DNA of 64,000 nucleotides from Ruegeria arenilitoris (GTDB taxonomy: Bacteria; Pseudomonadota; Alphaproteobacteria; Rhodobacterales; Rhodobacteraceae), in NCBI RefSeq assembly GCF_013035425.1, contig NZ_WQHX01000007.1:62001-126000 (forward strand), written 5' to 3'. Positions within the stretch are counted from its first letter, which is position 1; each line of letters opens with the position of its first letter. Below are positions 26,127-35,265 of this stretch, in pieces. Below the pieces are notes generated by a model. That model saw only the letters and a list, made by a program, of their open reading frames with translations, had not been told where the DNA came from and searched no databases. Both the position numbers and the translations under genes were made by a program.

Positions 26127-26144
26127 TGTGCGGGAATTCGCACA
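26127..26144. promoter_or_regulatory. DctD-type operator, copy 2
   Basis: Second TGTGCG-N6-CGCACA palindrome, exactly 32 bp (about three helical turns) from copy 1, so both face the same side of the helix. It lies 185 bp upstream of the dctP ATG. No convincing GG-N10-GC sigma-54 promoter was found between it and dctP. Confidence 0.75.
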
Positions 26145-26329
26145 ATGAATTCTGGATCATCTCTCAAACTCTTAACTGAGGGTCATAACACAATGTTTTT
26201 GTGGCAAAAACTGTTTTGCGAAGAGCTTGGAAACAAATCGTTGAGGTCCAAGCGGCGATTCGCTTCACTTCGCGCAGCGATCGCTGGCACAGCGTTCAGC
26301 AGTGAATTGAAGTCTGGGAGGAAAGACAA

Positions 26330-27331
26330 ATGAAGTTTTTGACAACAGCTGCCACGGCTCTGGCCCTGTCCGTCACGGCCACGGCAGGTTTTGCCGCATG
26401 CGAAGAAGGCGAAATCGTCGTCAAATTTGCGCATGTGACAAACACAGATAAGCACCCCAAGGGAATTGCGGCATCACTTCTTGAGCAGCGCGTAAATGAC
26501 GAGATGCAGGGCGTGATGTGCATGGAAGTTTACCCGAACTCCACGCTTTACAACGACGACAAAGTGCTTGAGGCGATGTTGCAGGGTGATGTGCAGCTAG
26601 CGGCTCCGTCGCTATCGAAGTTCGAAAAATTCACCAAGCAGTTCCGGCTGTTTGACCTGCCGTTCATGTTCAAGAACATTGACGCTGTGGATGCTTTCCA
26701 GGCGTCTGCTGACGGCCAAGCTATGAAAGACAGTATGCAGCGCCGCGGACTGCAAGGACTGGCATTCTGGCACAATGGCATGAAGCAGATGTCGGCTAAC
26801 AAGCCTCTTATGGATCCGTCAGATGCCGACGGCCTGAAGTTCAGAGTTCAGTCGTCAGACGTTCTGGTTGCCCAGATGGAGGCAATTGGCGGCAGCCCGC
26901 AAAAAATGGCATTCTCAGAGGTTTATGGTGCGCTGCAGCAAGGCGTTGTGGACGGACAAGAGAACACTTGGTCGAACATTTATGGCAAAAAATTCTTCGA
27001 GGTTCAGGACGGTATCACAGAAACCAATCACGGCATTATTGACTACCTTGTTGTGACGTCCGTTGACTGGCTAGACAGCCTTGACCCCGAAGTAAGAGAG
27101 CAGTTCCTAACCATTTTATCCGAGGTCACCGAGCAACGTAACAAAGAAGCTTTCGCCGTAAACGAAGCTGCAAAAGCCTCGATAACAGACGCCGGTGGCA
27201 TTATTCGCGATCTCAACCCAGAACAGCGTCAGGCTTGGGTCGATGCGATGAAGCCTGTGTGGGACAAGTTCGCAGATGACGTAGGTCAGGACAAAATCGA
27301 CGCCGCTCAGGCGATCAACGCAGGGTTCTGA
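26330..27331 (+). CDS. dctP: TRAP transporter solute-binding protein, DctP type
   Basis: The 333-residue periplasmic receptor has a Sec signal peptide (about residues 1-22, ending G-F-A-A) and the DctP fold. The ligand-carboxylate arginine lies in L-K-F-R-V-Q-S-S, and the S-E-V-Y-G-A-L-Q-Q-G-V-V-D-G-Q-E-N segment is typical. With DctB/DctD upstream, C4-dicarboxylates are the likely ligands. GGGAGGAAAG gives a strong ribosome site. A GC-rich stem-loop separates it from dctQ, which fits the usual excess of binding protein over membrane subunits. Confidence 0.95.
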   Translation: MKFLTTAATALALSVTATAGFAACEEGEIVVKFAHVTNTDKHPKGIAASLLEQRVNDEMQGVMCMEVYPNSTLYNDDKVLEAMLQGDVQLAAPSLSKFEKFTKQFRLFDLPFMFKNIDAVDAFQASADGQAMKDSMQRRGLQGLAFWHNGMKQMSANKPLMDPSDADGLKFRVQSSDVLVAQMEAIGGSPQKMAFSEVYGALQQGVVDGQENTWSNIYGKKFFEVQDGITETNHGIIDYLVVTSVDWLDSLDPEVREQFLTILSEVTEQRNKEAFAVNEAAKASITDAGGIIRDLNPEQRQAWVDAMKPVWDKFADDVGQDKIDAAQAINAGF

Positions 27332-27384
27332 TCCCTGATCGGGTCGCGCGTCTGACGACTGGGGAGTGATCGACGCGCTGGCCG

Positions 27385-27406
27385 GGCGGGCCACATTTGG
27401 CCCGCC
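27385..27406 (+). other. Stem-loop between dctP and dctQ
   Basis: GGCGGGCC (27385-27392) and GGCCCGCC (27399-27406) form a perfect 8-bp stem with a 6-base loop and no U-run. It probably protects the dctP mRNA 3' end or lowers dctQM expression. Confidence 0.65.
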
Positions 27407-27446
27407 GCACTTTACTCTCGTTACAAAAAAATGCGGGGACAGATAA

Positions 27447-28124
27447 ATGTCTGGTTCAAAAACCGGCCAAGGCGGGTTGGTTGACCAAATCGAAGAAACC
27501 ATGATTGCGTTGCTGTTGGGTCTTATGACAGTTGTGACTTTCGCCAACGTGATCGCGCGGTTTGTGTTCAACTCCAATATTCTTTGGGCTCTTGAACTAA
27601 CGGTCTTCACTTTTGGCTGGTTAGTTCTTTTGGGTGCATCATACGCCGTTAAAAAACACGCCCACCTGGGAGTGGACGCTATCCTTAATATGCTTGCGCC
27701 TGCACCTCGTCGCATTCTAGCCTTGATAGCCGTTGCGTGCTGCCTTGTTTTCTCGTTGCTGCTGTTGAAAGGGTCCTACGACTATTGGGCCGTCTTCGCG
27801 GACTTGCCACCAACATCTGGTCGCTGGTTTCCAACTGGGTTCGATGCCGGCGCGCGTAGCCAAAGTTTTTATGAAGTAGATGACATTCCAATGGTTGCAC
27901 CGTTGCGCTTTCTGGAAGACCTCATCAACTACGGCGAAGGCTATGAAAAACTTCCCAAGGTGGTGCCGTATCTTGTTCTGCCTGTTTCCATGCTGCTGCT
28001 TGTGATCCGATTTTCACAGGTCGCCGTGCAGATCTGGCGCGGTGAGACTGATCGCCTTGTTGCCAGCCACGAAGTTGAAGACGAGATCGAAGAAGTTCGG
28101 GCTCAGCAGGGAGAGCACGACTAA
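27447..28124 (+). CDS. dctQ: TRAP transporter small membrane subunit
   Basis: The 225-residue subunit has four predicted membrane helices (about residues 18-38, 48-68, 88-108 and 170-190). It carries the DctQ signature N-V-I-A-R-F-V-F-N with a following L-E-L region. The loop between helices 3 and 4 is long. It pairs with DctM to form the Na+-coupled membrane part of the transporter. Its stop overlaps the dctM ATG by one base (TAATG). Confidence 0.93.
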   Translation: MSGSKTGQGGLVDQIEETMIALLLGLMTVVTFANVIARFVFNSNILWALELTVFTFGWLVLLGASYAVKKHAHLGVDAILNMLAPAPRRILALIAVACCLVFSLLLLKGSYDYWAVFADLPPTSGRWFPTGFDAGARSQSFYEVDDIPMVAPLRFLEDLINYGEGYEKLPKVVPYLVLPVSMLLLVIRFSQVAVQIWRGETDRLVASHEVEDEIEEVRAQQGEHD

Positions 28125-29500
28125 TGGACGTAATACTTCTATTTTCGATGGTCATCGGCCTGCTGTTGATCGGGGTTCCGATCGCCGTAGCTTTGGGCCT
28201 AAGCTCAACCCTCTTTCTGTTGATCTACTCCGACAGCTCGCTGGCCTCTGTCGCCGGCACGCTCTTTGAGGCGTTCGAGGGTCACTTTACTCTGCTTGCG
28301 ATTCCTTTCTTCATATTGGCCTCATCCTTCATGACGACCGGTGGTGTCGCGCGAAGGATCATTCGCTTTTCAATTGCCTGCGTCGGTCACTTGCCAGGAG
28401 GTTTGGCGATTGCCGGTGTCTTCGCCTGTATGTTGTTTGCGGCTTTGTCCGGATCCTCTCCGGCCACAGTCGTTGCAATCGGTTCCATCGTCATCGCGGG
28501 AATGCGCCAAGTCGGTTATTCCAAAGAGTTTGCCGCCGGTGTGATCTGTAATGCTGGGACATTGGGTATCCTGATCCCGCCATCAATTGTGATGGTTGTC
28601 TATGCTGCAGCTGTCGAAGTTTCAGTTGGGCGAATGTTCCTTGCCGGAGTTATTCCGGGCCTGCTTGCAGGTTTAATGCTTATGGTCACCATCTATGTCA
28701 TGGCAAAGGTGAAGAACCTGCCAAAAGGCGATTGGAAAGGGTGGGGCGAAATAGTCGTTTCGGCCAGAGAGGCCGGTTGGGGTCTGTTTCTTATTGTCAT
28801 CATTCTGGGCGGAATCTATGGCGGTATTTTCACCCCGACGGAGGCTGCGGCCGTGGCTGCGGTTTACGCCTTCCTGATTGCGAGCTTTGTCTACAAAGAT
28901 ATGGGCCCGTTAAGCACTGAAGGTGAGGCGTCAAATATTTCTCTGCTGAAGAAACCTCAGGCACTGATTACGGCGTTTTTTCACCCAGATACAAAGCACA
29001 CGTTGTTTGAGGCCGGAAAACTGACTGTTACGCTGCTGTTTGTGATCGCCAACGCCTTAATCCTGAAACATGTACTGACAGACGAACAGGTGCCGCAACA
29101 TATTGCCAGCGCAATGCTTTCCGCGGGTTTGGGTCCGGTAACTTTTCTGATTGTGGTCAATGTAATTCTGTTGATCGGTGGTCAGTTCATGGAACCATCC
29201 GGCCTTTTGGTGATCGTTGCGCCATTGGTATTTCCAATCGCGATCGAACTGGGAATCGATCCGATTCACTTGGGCATCATAATGGTCGTAAACATGGAAA
29301 TCGGAATGATAACGCCCCCGGTGGGATTGAACCTGTTTGTGACTTCGGGTGTCGCGGGGATGCCAATGATGGGCGTGGTGAGGGCCGCGCTGCCCTTCTT
29401 GGCAGTGTTGTTCGTGTTCTTAATATTGGTCACTTATGTCCCTTGGATATCGACCTATTTACCAAACACGTTTATGGGGCCGGAAATCGTCACGAATTAG
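28124..29500 (+). CDS. dctM: TRAP transporter large membrane subunit
   Basis: The 458-residue, very hydrophobic permease subunit has about 12-13 membrane helices. Family landmarks include the F-A-A-L-S-G-S-S-P-A-T-V stretch, I-L-I-P-P-S-I and M-I-T-P-P-V-G-L-N-L-F-V. It catalyses Na+-driven uptake of the substrate delivered by DctP. It is the last gene of the operon and is followed by a terminator hairpin. Confidence 0.96.
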   Translation: MDVILLFSMVIGLLLIGVPIAVALGLSSTLFLLIYSDSSLASVAGTLFEAFEGHFTLLAIPFFILASSFMTTGGVARRIIRFSIACVGHLPGGLAIAGVFACMLFAALSGSSPATVVAIGSIVIAGMRQVGYSKEFAAGVICNAGTLGILIPPSIVMVVYAAAVEVSVGRMFLAGVIPGLLAGLMLMVTIYVMAKVKNLPKGDWKGWGEIVVSAREAGWGLFLIVIILGGIYGGIFTPTEAAAVAAVYAFLIASFVYKDMGPLSTEGEASNISLLKKPQALITAFFHPDTKHTLFEAGKLTVTLLFVIANALILKHVLTDEQVPQHIASAMLSAGLGPVTFLIVVNVILLIGGQFMEPSGLLVIVAPLVFPIAIELGIDPIHLGIIMVVNMEIGMITPPVGLNLFVTSGVAGMPMMGVVRAALPFLAVLFVFLILVTYVPWISTYLPNTFMGPEIVTN

Positions 29501-29519
29501 AATATCTACAATGAAAGGG

Positions 29520-29553
29520 GTCGGACCCTTTGCGGGCCCGACTTCTCTTTTTT
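29520..29553 (+). terminator. Terminator of dctPQM
   Basis: GTCGG-A-CCC...GGG-C-CCGAC (29520-29542) forms a stem with one mismatch and a five-base loop, followed by CTCTTTTTT. Confidence 0.75.
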
Positions 29554-29571
29554 GAACATAATCAAGTAATG

Positions 29572-30321
29572 TCAGGCGTTTTCCAACGCTTGAATAATGC
29601 CTGAGAAGTCTTCTGCCTTAAGGCTGGCGCCGCCTACCAACGCGCCATCGACGTTTGAAACGGAAAAAATTTCGGAAGCATTTTTCGGCTTTACCGACCC
29701 ACCGTACAGTAACCGGATCGAGCTTGCTGAGGCCGCGCCAAAGCGGTCTTCAAGTTTTGCCCGCATAAAGTCGTGAACTTCGCAAATCTGATCCAGAGTG
29801 GGAACTTTGCCTGTTCCAATTGCCCAGATAGGTTCATATGCCACGACTAGGTTCTCTCCGATTGGTTGGTCCGGAATAGAACCCGACATCTGTTCACCTA
29901 TAACATCCAGTGTTTCCGCAGCCTCGCGCTGCTCTAGGCTTTCCCCCACACAGACGATGGCAATTAGTCCGGCATCCTTCGCTGCGATGGCCTTAGCTCT
30001 TACAAGTTCATCGGATTCGCCATGATCCTGCCGCCTCTCAGAGTGGCCCAGGATCACGTATTCGGCGCCCGCATCTTTTAGCATCTCGGCGCTCAGATCG
30101 CCGGTGTGTGCACCGGCAACTAGTGCGTGGCAATCCTGTCCACCCACGATCACGCTGTTGGCCTGAACAGCCTGAGCTGCCCGATGCAAAAGCGTAGCAG
30201 GTGGGCAAATCAGGATGTCGATATCTGGATTTGGGTACAAACTAGAGAGTTTCTCTAATTCCGCGAGAGAGGTAGCCGTACCGTTCATTTTCCAATTGCC
30301 CGCTGCAAGTTTGCGCCGCAT
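29572..30321 (-). CDS. tpiA: Triosephosphate isomerase
   Basis: The 249-residue TIM-barrel enzyme interconverts dihydroxyacetone phosphate and glyceraldehyde-3-phosphate. Catalytic residues are visible in A-A-G-N-W-K-M-N-G (Lys12), G-H-S-E-R-R (His near 96) and [11 protein letters not shown] (Glu near 166). ATG 30321 is preferred over the upstream in-frame start at 30366, which would add 15 residues not found in the family. It is divergent from the oxygenase gene. Confidence 0.97.
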   Translation of the reverse strand: MRRKLAAGNWKMNGTATSLAELEKLSSLYPNPDIDILICPPATLLHRAAQAVQANSVIVGGQDCHALVAGAHTGDLSAEMLKDAGAEYVILGHSERRQDHGESDELVRAKAIAAKDAGLIAIVCVGESLEQREAAETLDVIGEQMSGSIPDQPIGENLVVAYEPIWAIGTGKVPTLDQICEVHDFMRAKLEDRFGAASASSIRLLYGGSVKPKNASEIFSVSNVDGALVGGASLKAEDFSGIIQALENA

Positions 30322-30446
30322 CTCCAACTCTCCGTTGTGAAAATTTCGTAGCATTTCAGTTAGCACCCCTATCGAAAGCTTACAATTCCGCTTGCGGTCA
30401 GTTGCATTGCAGGGCAGGAGTTTCGCGCGAATAAATCTGGTGCGAA

Positions 30447-31361
30447 ATGATAGACAACCTAAATCTTGAAAAATTGGATCAACGCGACTCCGCAGAACTA
30501 GCCCGACTAGCGCGAGGGGTACGGGAGCTTGGCTTTCTTACAGTTTCCGAAACCGGACTGAACGAGCAACAACTTAAGGACGTTTTCGACGCCTATCGTA
30601 ATTTTTTTCACTTGCCCGAATCTGAAAAACAAACGGTCAACATGGCTGCCACCGGATCGAACCGGGGATGGGGTGCGCCAAAGTCAGAGCAATCCAACCC
30701 TGATGCTAATCCCGATTTCAAAGAAGTTTTCGACTGTGGATATGAGCTTCCACCCGGAGACCCTTATAGCACCCGAAATCTCAGCGTTTATGCACCCAAC
30801 CTGTGGCCAGAAAATCCGCCTGGATTTCGTCCGACAATCGAATCTTACTACAGCACCGCCTGCAATGTCGCGATGAGGGTGCTTCGGGCTATCGCCGTAG
30901 CCGTCGGTCGTGATGAAGCCAGTTTTGACAACGCGTTCGACACCCCGATGGCGCTGCTACGTGGAAACTATTATCCGCAGCGCCCTCGATGGGCCGGAGA
31001 AAAAGACTTCGGAATTGCCGAACACACTGACTATGGCTGCCTGACCTTGCTGGCAACCGATGGAACACCTGGGCTTGAGGTGAAATTGCCTGATGGAAGC
31101 TGGCAACTGGTTCAAGCTGGACCCGGTCAATTCATAATAAATTTCGGAGAAATGTTGGAACTCTGGACTTCCGGAGAGGTCAAAGCGACGTTGCACCGTG
31201 TGAAAGGAGGGGGACAGGAACGGATTTCGATCCCACTATTCCTCAACCCGTCATTCGACACAAATGTCGCCCCGCCGCGTTCGGGTGAAACCATAACCGC
31301 AGGCGAACATTTGACGCGGCGGTTCAACGAGACCTATGTACATCTGCAAAAAGCGTCCTAG
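30447..31361 (+). CDS. 2-oxoglutarate/Fe(II) dioxygenase, isopenicillin N synthase-like
   Basis: The 304-residue enzyme has the DIOX_N domain (residues 1-110) and the 2OG-Fe(II) jelly-roll. The iron triad is H-T-D (in A-E-H-T-D-Y-G, near residue 193) with the distal His in A-T-L-H-R-V (near 250). The oxoglutarate arginine lies in R-I-S-I-P-L-F. Relatives include ethylene-forming and plant-hormone-type oxygenases, as well as many of unknown substrate. Nothing adjacent hints at the substrate. Its TAG stop shares CTAG with the convergent sufA stop. Confidence 0.9.
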   Translation: MIDNLNLEKLDQRDSAELARLARGVRELGFLTVSETGLNEQQLKDVFDAYRNFFHLPESEKQTVNMAATGSNRGWGAPKSEQSNPDANPDFKEVFDCGYELPPGDPYSTRNLSVYAPNLWPENPPGFRPTIESYYSTACNVAMRVLRAIAVAVGRDEASFDNAFDTPMALLRGNYYPQRPRWAGEKDFGIAEHTDYGCLTLLATDGTPGLEVKLPDGSWQLVQAGPGQFIINFGEMLELWTSGEVKATLHRVKGGGQERISIPLFLNPSFDTNVAPPRSGETITAGEHLTRRFNETYVHLQKAS

Positions 31362-31723
31362 GACTGGGGCGCGATGTTTTCGTCGAATTTGATGGACTCA
31401 CCGCAGCCACAGGCATCAACTACGTTGGGGTTGCGAAACTTGAATCCTGATTCAAGCAACGACACCTCATAGTCGATTTCGGTTCCAAAGAGGAACATCT
31501 GGGCCATCGGAGCAATAATAACGCGGGCGCCGTCCTGTTCGACGACTTCATCATTTGGATCTGCCTGATCGACGTAGTCCATGGTGTATTCCATCCCGGC
31601 GCACCCGCCCTTTTTCACACCGATGCGCAGCCCGGCATGACCACCCGACTGCATCAGGCGAACAATCTGCTCGGCGGCTTTAGGCGTCATGGTAACGGCC
31701 TGTTTGCCCGGAATACCAAACAT
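31358..31723 (-). CDS. sufA: Iron-sulfur cluster assembly protein, HesB/IscA/SufA
   Basis: The 121-residue A-type carrier has the three conserved cysteines of the family: one in K-G-G-C-A-G-M and two in A-C-G-C-G-E-S. These bind and transfer Fe-S clusters. ATG 31723 has GGAG six bases upstream; a TTG at 31735 is possible but less likely. A DUF59 (SUF-associated) protein is encoded about 0.8 kb away on the same strand, suggesting a detached part of the SUF pathway; sufBCDS are not in this window. Confidence 0.93.
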   Translation of the reverse strand: MFGIPGKQAVTMTPKAAEQIVRLMQSGGHAGLRIGVKKGGCAGMEYTMDYVDQADPNDEVVEQDGARVIIAPMAQMFLFGTEIDYEVSLLESGFKFRNPNVVDACGCGESIKFDENIAPQS

Positions 31724-31911
31724 AGAAAACTCCAACTTCCACGTGCTGGCACCAATTTAGGATGGACAGAAGCCGGGCTCAAGAGACGTCAAACAAAGAC
31801 ATGCAACAATTCTACCTACGTTTCGTCAATTTGAGACGGGTTGCGTGTGATTGGTGGATGGAGTTAGCCTGCCTGAAATATAGAATTAGTTAAATTGGAA
31901 GGCATCGAGCA

Positions 31912-32247
31912 ATGGCCCAACTAAGTAAATTCTACAACAACAATCTGACGCTGATGGCTGCCTTAGGATTGATGTGTATTGGACACGCGCAATTGGCAGT
32001 CGCTGACACAAAACGCCATCCAGTCGGTTGCGCCACAGCCGAAGGCGATTTACGTGCAATAGCGGCAGAGAAAAAACATGCCCAAGATCAACAGGTTGAA
32101 AGCGTTTTTTCCATCACTCCGGCCGGCGCACTTTTGGGTTTAGTTACCGGAACCGAAGACAAAAGGCTCGAAATGCTGTCCGGTGAGTATGTCAAGCAAC
32201 TGGACGAACGAGCCGCAGAAATAAGAGCGAAGTGTAACGTTAAGTAA
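31912..32247 (+). CDS. Small secreted protein of unknown function
   Basis: The 111-residue product is not recognised. It has a probable signal peptide (about residues 1-31, ending A-V-A before Asp-Thr). The mature part of about 80 residues is mostly helical and charged, with Cys in V-G-C-A-T and another near the end in A-K-C-N, possibly disulfide-linked. A short hydrophobic stretch [10 protein letters not shown] lies in the middle. The coding quality is fair, with a GGAAGG ribosome site upstream. Confidence 0.65.
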   Translation: MAQLSKFYNNNLTLMAALGLMCIGHAQLAVADTKRHPVGCATAEGDLRAIAAEKKHAQDQQVESVFSITPAGALLGLVTGTEDKRLEMLSGEYVKQLDERAAEIRAKCNVK

Positions 32248-32274
32248 TTAAACAGACCGTTCTTTGGCGACAGC

Positions 32275-32289
32275 GGTCCGCAGCGGACC
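32275..32289. other. Short perfect hairpin in intergenic region
   Basis: GGTCCG-CAG-CGGACC lies 28 bp after the small secreted-protein gene in a 242-bp spacer that otherwise shows nothing. There is no U-run on either side, so terminator activity is doubtful. Confidence 0.3.
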
Positions 32290-32489
32290 AAAATTGTAGG
32301 GATGGCAGGAACCAAAGGCCCGCGCAGTTCGCGTAATACGTTTCGGCAGCTGGCCAGTTGGAAAAGACGCCCTTAACCTTCATGTCCCGCGCAGGACACA
32401 ACCAGCAACAATATGACATTCCGGAAACAGTTATTTACCAACCTACACATCGCTTTGTATCGGCCAAACTTGTTCAGAACATACCGGAG

Positions 32490-32852
32490 TTACATAAAGC
32501 CCAGTTCAAGACGTGCTTCGTCGGACATCATTTCCATGCCCCACGGGGGTTCCCAAGTGAGCTCTACATCGACTTCCTTAACACCGGCAACCGGTTCGAT
32601 CGCCTCAACGATCCAACCCGGCATTTCGCCAGCTACCGGGCATCCCGGCGCCGTTAAGGTCATGATGACCTTGACGACATTTTCGTCACTGATATCAATC
32701 GTGTAGATCAAGCCCAAGTCGTAGATATTGACCGGAATTTCAGGGTCATAGACCGTTCTACAGGCGTCAACCACGGGCTCGTACAAAGGATGCTCGATAG
32801 TAGATGGAGCAATCAAAGGACTGCCTTCAAACTGTTCGCTTGGGTGGTTCAT
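32490..32852 (-). CDS. SUF-associated Fe-S assembly protein (DUF59/MIP18)
   Basis: The 120-residue protein consists mainly of a DUF59 domain: V-Y-D-P-E-I-P-V-N-I-Y-D-L-G-L-I-Y (about residues 34-50) and the reactive cysteine in T-A-P-G-C-P-V-A-G (about 68-76). It matches the SufT/SUF-system protein usually found after sufS in alphaproteobacteria. It helps mature Fe-S proteins. The nearby sufA supports the assignment. Confidence 0.9.
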   Translation of the reverse strand: MNHPSEQFEGSPLIAPSTIEHPLYEPVVDACRTVYDPEIPVNIYDLGLIYTIDISDENVVKVIMTLTAPGCPVAGEMPGWIVEAIEPVAGVKEVDVELTWEPPWGMEMMSDEARLELGFM

Positions 32853-32949
32853 CTATGCCTCGGGTTTGTTACCTGACGAATTATATAGGGAAAGACCCCG
32901 GCACCGTCCAGAGGCGGTATGGTGCCCGAGATGCGGGCACCGTACCGGT

Positions 32950-33228
32950 TCATTCGTTAATGTCGTGATCAAAGGTTTTTACTTGCCCGTGCGGCATTGC
33001 GAACATACGGCGCAATACCAACCAAACGATCAGTGACAAGGCAGCAAAAATTAGAAGCAACACAGGCAATGTTGGCGTCATTCCAGAGATAAGCAACAAA
33101 ATCCCGGTTGCCGCTCCGCCGACGGCAAATCCCAAAAAGATAAAACCGGGCAGGAACACTTCGAGAATGGCCAGTGAAATGGCGGCCGCTATCCAGATCC
33201 ACCATGTCAACCAAAATGGATCAGCCAT
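32950..33228 (-). CDS. NfeD-like membrane protein
   Basis: The 92-residue protein has two to three membrane helices (about residues 10-28, 30-50 and 53-72) and a short soluble tail. This is a truncated NfeD type without the usual C-terminal OB domain. NfeD proteins pair with SPFH/stomatin proteins, and here the SPFH gene directly precedes it with a 1-base overlap (TAATG). The pair likely organises a membrane microdomain. Confidence 0.8.
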   Translation of the reverse strand: MADPFWLTWWIWIAAAISLAILEVFLPGFIFLGFAVGGAATGILLLISGMTPTLPVLLLIFAALSLIVWLVLRRMFAMPHGQVKTFDHDINE

Positions 33229-34118
33229 TACTTATTTCCTTTCAGCATGTTAAACGCATTTCCGAATGCTTCTAGCGCGTTTGCAGGGACAACAATAGTC
33301 TGAGTTCCGCTGCCGTTACCGAGCGCGTTCAGAGACTCAACCTGTTTCAGCGCGACCTGATATTGCGCGGCCTCCAGCCCGTTTTCCTGGATTGCTTTGG
33401 CAACGACACCAGTGGCATAAGCCTCTGCCTCGGCCTGAATACGTCGCGCTTTGGCGCTTTGCTCGGCTGCATAAAGCTCAGCTTCAGCCTGAAGCTCGAC
33501 AGCACGCTTTTGACCTTCGGCCTCGGTCACTTGCGCGCGACGCGCGCGTTCGGCGTTCAATTGCTGCAACATTGCGTCACGGGTGGCCTGGTCAAGATTC
33601 ACGTCTAGGATTTCAGCCCGGGTTACTTCGATTCCCCAATCGTCAACTGCAGTTTCAACACTCTCTTGAATGCGTGTTATCAGTTGCGCGCGGTTAGATT
33701 GCACTTCATCTAGGTCCATTTTACCGATTTCCGCGCGAACTATTCCCGCCACAGTCGTGGCTATCGCTCCGTCGACATCGCGAATACGATAGACCGTCTT
33801 TTCAGGTTCAAGGATACGGTAAAACACCGAAGTGTCGATTTGAACAAGTACATTATCCTTGGTGATCGCATCCTGTGTGGCGTTGGGCAACTGACGCTCT
33901 AGAATGGATATCTTATGCCTTGCAACATCTAGAAAAGGAACAATAAAATTAATTCCAGGACCAAGAACAGAGTGCAGACGCCCAAATCTTTCGACAACAT
34001 ATTTTTCGGATTGCGGAACTATTTTTATGCCTTTGAATATAACGGCAATTATGAACGCCGCCGCCAGTAAGTAGATTATGTTTGAAGAAATCAGGCCTAT
34101 TATCTGGTCTTCGGTCAT
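33228..34118 (-). CDS. SPFH/Band 7 (stomatin/QmcA-like) protein
   Basis: The 296-residue protein has one N-terminal membrane helix (about residues 8-27). This is followed by the Band 7 domain with V-V-E-R-F-G (about 41-46) and G-P-G-I-N-F-I-V-P-F, then a long Ala/Glu-rich coiled coil (about 180-250) that drives oligomerisation. Stomatin-type proteins scaffold membrane proteases or transport proteins. Co-translation with the NfeD-like gene supports a functional pair. Confidence 0.92.
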   Translation of the reverse strand: MTEDQIIGLISSNIIYLLAAAFIIAVIFKGIKIVPQSEKYVVERFGRLHSVLGPGINFIVPFLDVARHKISILERQLPNATQDAITKDNVLVQIDTSVFYRILEPEKTVYRIRDVDGAIATTVAGIVRAEIGKMDLDEVQSNRAQLITRIQESVETAVDDWGIEVTRAEILDVNLDQATRDAMLQQLNAERARRAQVTEAEGQKRAVELQAEAELYAAEQSAKARRIQAEAEAYATGVVAKAIQENGLEAAQYQVALKQVESLNALGNGSGTQTIVVPANALEAFGNAFNMLKGNK

Positions 34119-34292
34119 GTCTGTCCTCTATTATTGTGTACGATAGTATACATTTGGGGATTGAGTCAGCAGATATCAACTCTGGTTGGAATTGAGGTCG
34201 CAACGTTGAAAGTTACTAAGCTGATCATGTCAAACGAAATACCCGTGAAGTGATTGCTTTGCATCCTGTTCTGACTGCGATATCGGACGGTA

Positions 34293-35204
34293 ATGAAGCT
34301 GATTATTGATACAGACCCCGGAATTGACGACGCAATGGCAATTGCATACGCAGCAGCCGCGCCTGAAATTGACTTGATCGGTCTTACAACCGTATTCGGA
34401 AATACTCTGATCGACCAGTCCAGCCGAAATGCCAGGTTTCTTTTGGATAAACTCAATCTAACCGTACCTGTTTCTCAAGGTGCGTCTTGGGCTTGGGGTA
34501 GGGACAGTCATCGCGCTTCGGTACATGTTCATGGCCCAGAGGGATTTGGGGACGTTACAGACATTCCCGACCTTGGCAAAAACCACCACATGCCTGCAGC
34601 CGAGTATCTGGTCGAGATGGCCCGATGCCACAAAGGTCAATTGACAGTTTGCGCCGTGGGTCCATTGACCAATATCGCCGACGCAATCGCGCTTGATCCT
34701 GCGTTCTCGTCCAATTTGGCGAGATTGGTGATTATGGGAGGTGCGGTATTTTGCCGAGGCAATGTCACGCAACACGCCGAGGCCAATATACACAATGACC
34801 CCATTGCTGCGCAGTCTGTTTTTGACAGGCCTCCTGAGACGGTTTTGGTCGGTCTGGATGTCACAATGCAAACCCTTTACCAAGGTTCGGATTTCGATGC
34901 TTTAGCCAAGCAGTCCCCGGATTTCGGAGGGTTTTTGCGCGATATTTCGGACTTCTACCTGAGGTTTTATCAAGACATAGCTGATCAGGATGGCTGTGGA
35001 TTGCATGATTCGACCGCAGTAATTGCCTGTAGTCACGAGGATATGTTCGAGACTGTCGAAACGGGCGTGAGAGTTGTTCAGGACGGTCCAAGCGTAGGTC
35101 GGACCGTACCCGACCCCAATCGGCCAGCGATAAAAGTGTGTCAAGATGTCGACGCTGTGGGAGTGGTTAATCTGTTCACAGAGCGGTTAAGTTCACTTCC
35201 TTGA
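34293..35204 (+). CDS. Inosine/uridine-preferring nucleoside hydrolase
   Basis: The 303-residue enzyme opens with the Ca2+-binding cluster I-I-D-T-D-P-G-I-D-D-A (residues 4-14) that defines the family. The C-terminal D-S-T-A-V motif carries the final metal Asp. It hydrolyses N-glycosidic bonds of ribonucleosides for purine/pyrimidine salvage. It sits alone between the divergent SPFH gene and tgt, 61 bp upstream of tgt. Base specificity cannot be told from the sequence. Confidence 0.92.
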   Translation: MKLIIDTDPGIDDAMAIAYAAAAPEIDLIGLTTVFGNTLIDQSSRNARFLLDKLNLTVPVSQGASWAWGRDSHRASVHVHGPEGFGDVTDIPDLGKNHHMPAAEYLVEMARCHKGQLTVCAVGPLTNIADAIALDPAFSSNLARLVIMGGAVFCRGNVTQHAEANIHNDPIAAQSVFDRPPETVLVGLDVTMQTLYQGSDFDALAKQSPDFGGFLRDISDFYLRFYQDIADQDGCGLHDSTAVIACSHEDMFETVETGVRVVQDGPSVGRTVPDPNRPAIKVCQDVDAVGVVNLFTERLSSLP

Positions 35205-35265
35205 CGGGTTGCAATGCCTCGACAGATGAGGCAAAGCCTGCCCGTTCTGGACCCGAGGAATAACG

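Noticed and set aside
26150..26330. Possible sigma-54 promoter before dctP (GTGGCA at 26211 with TTTTGC, and TGGCAC at 26285)
   Set aside because: GG to GC spacing is 13 instead of 10 in the first, and the -12 element is missing in the second.
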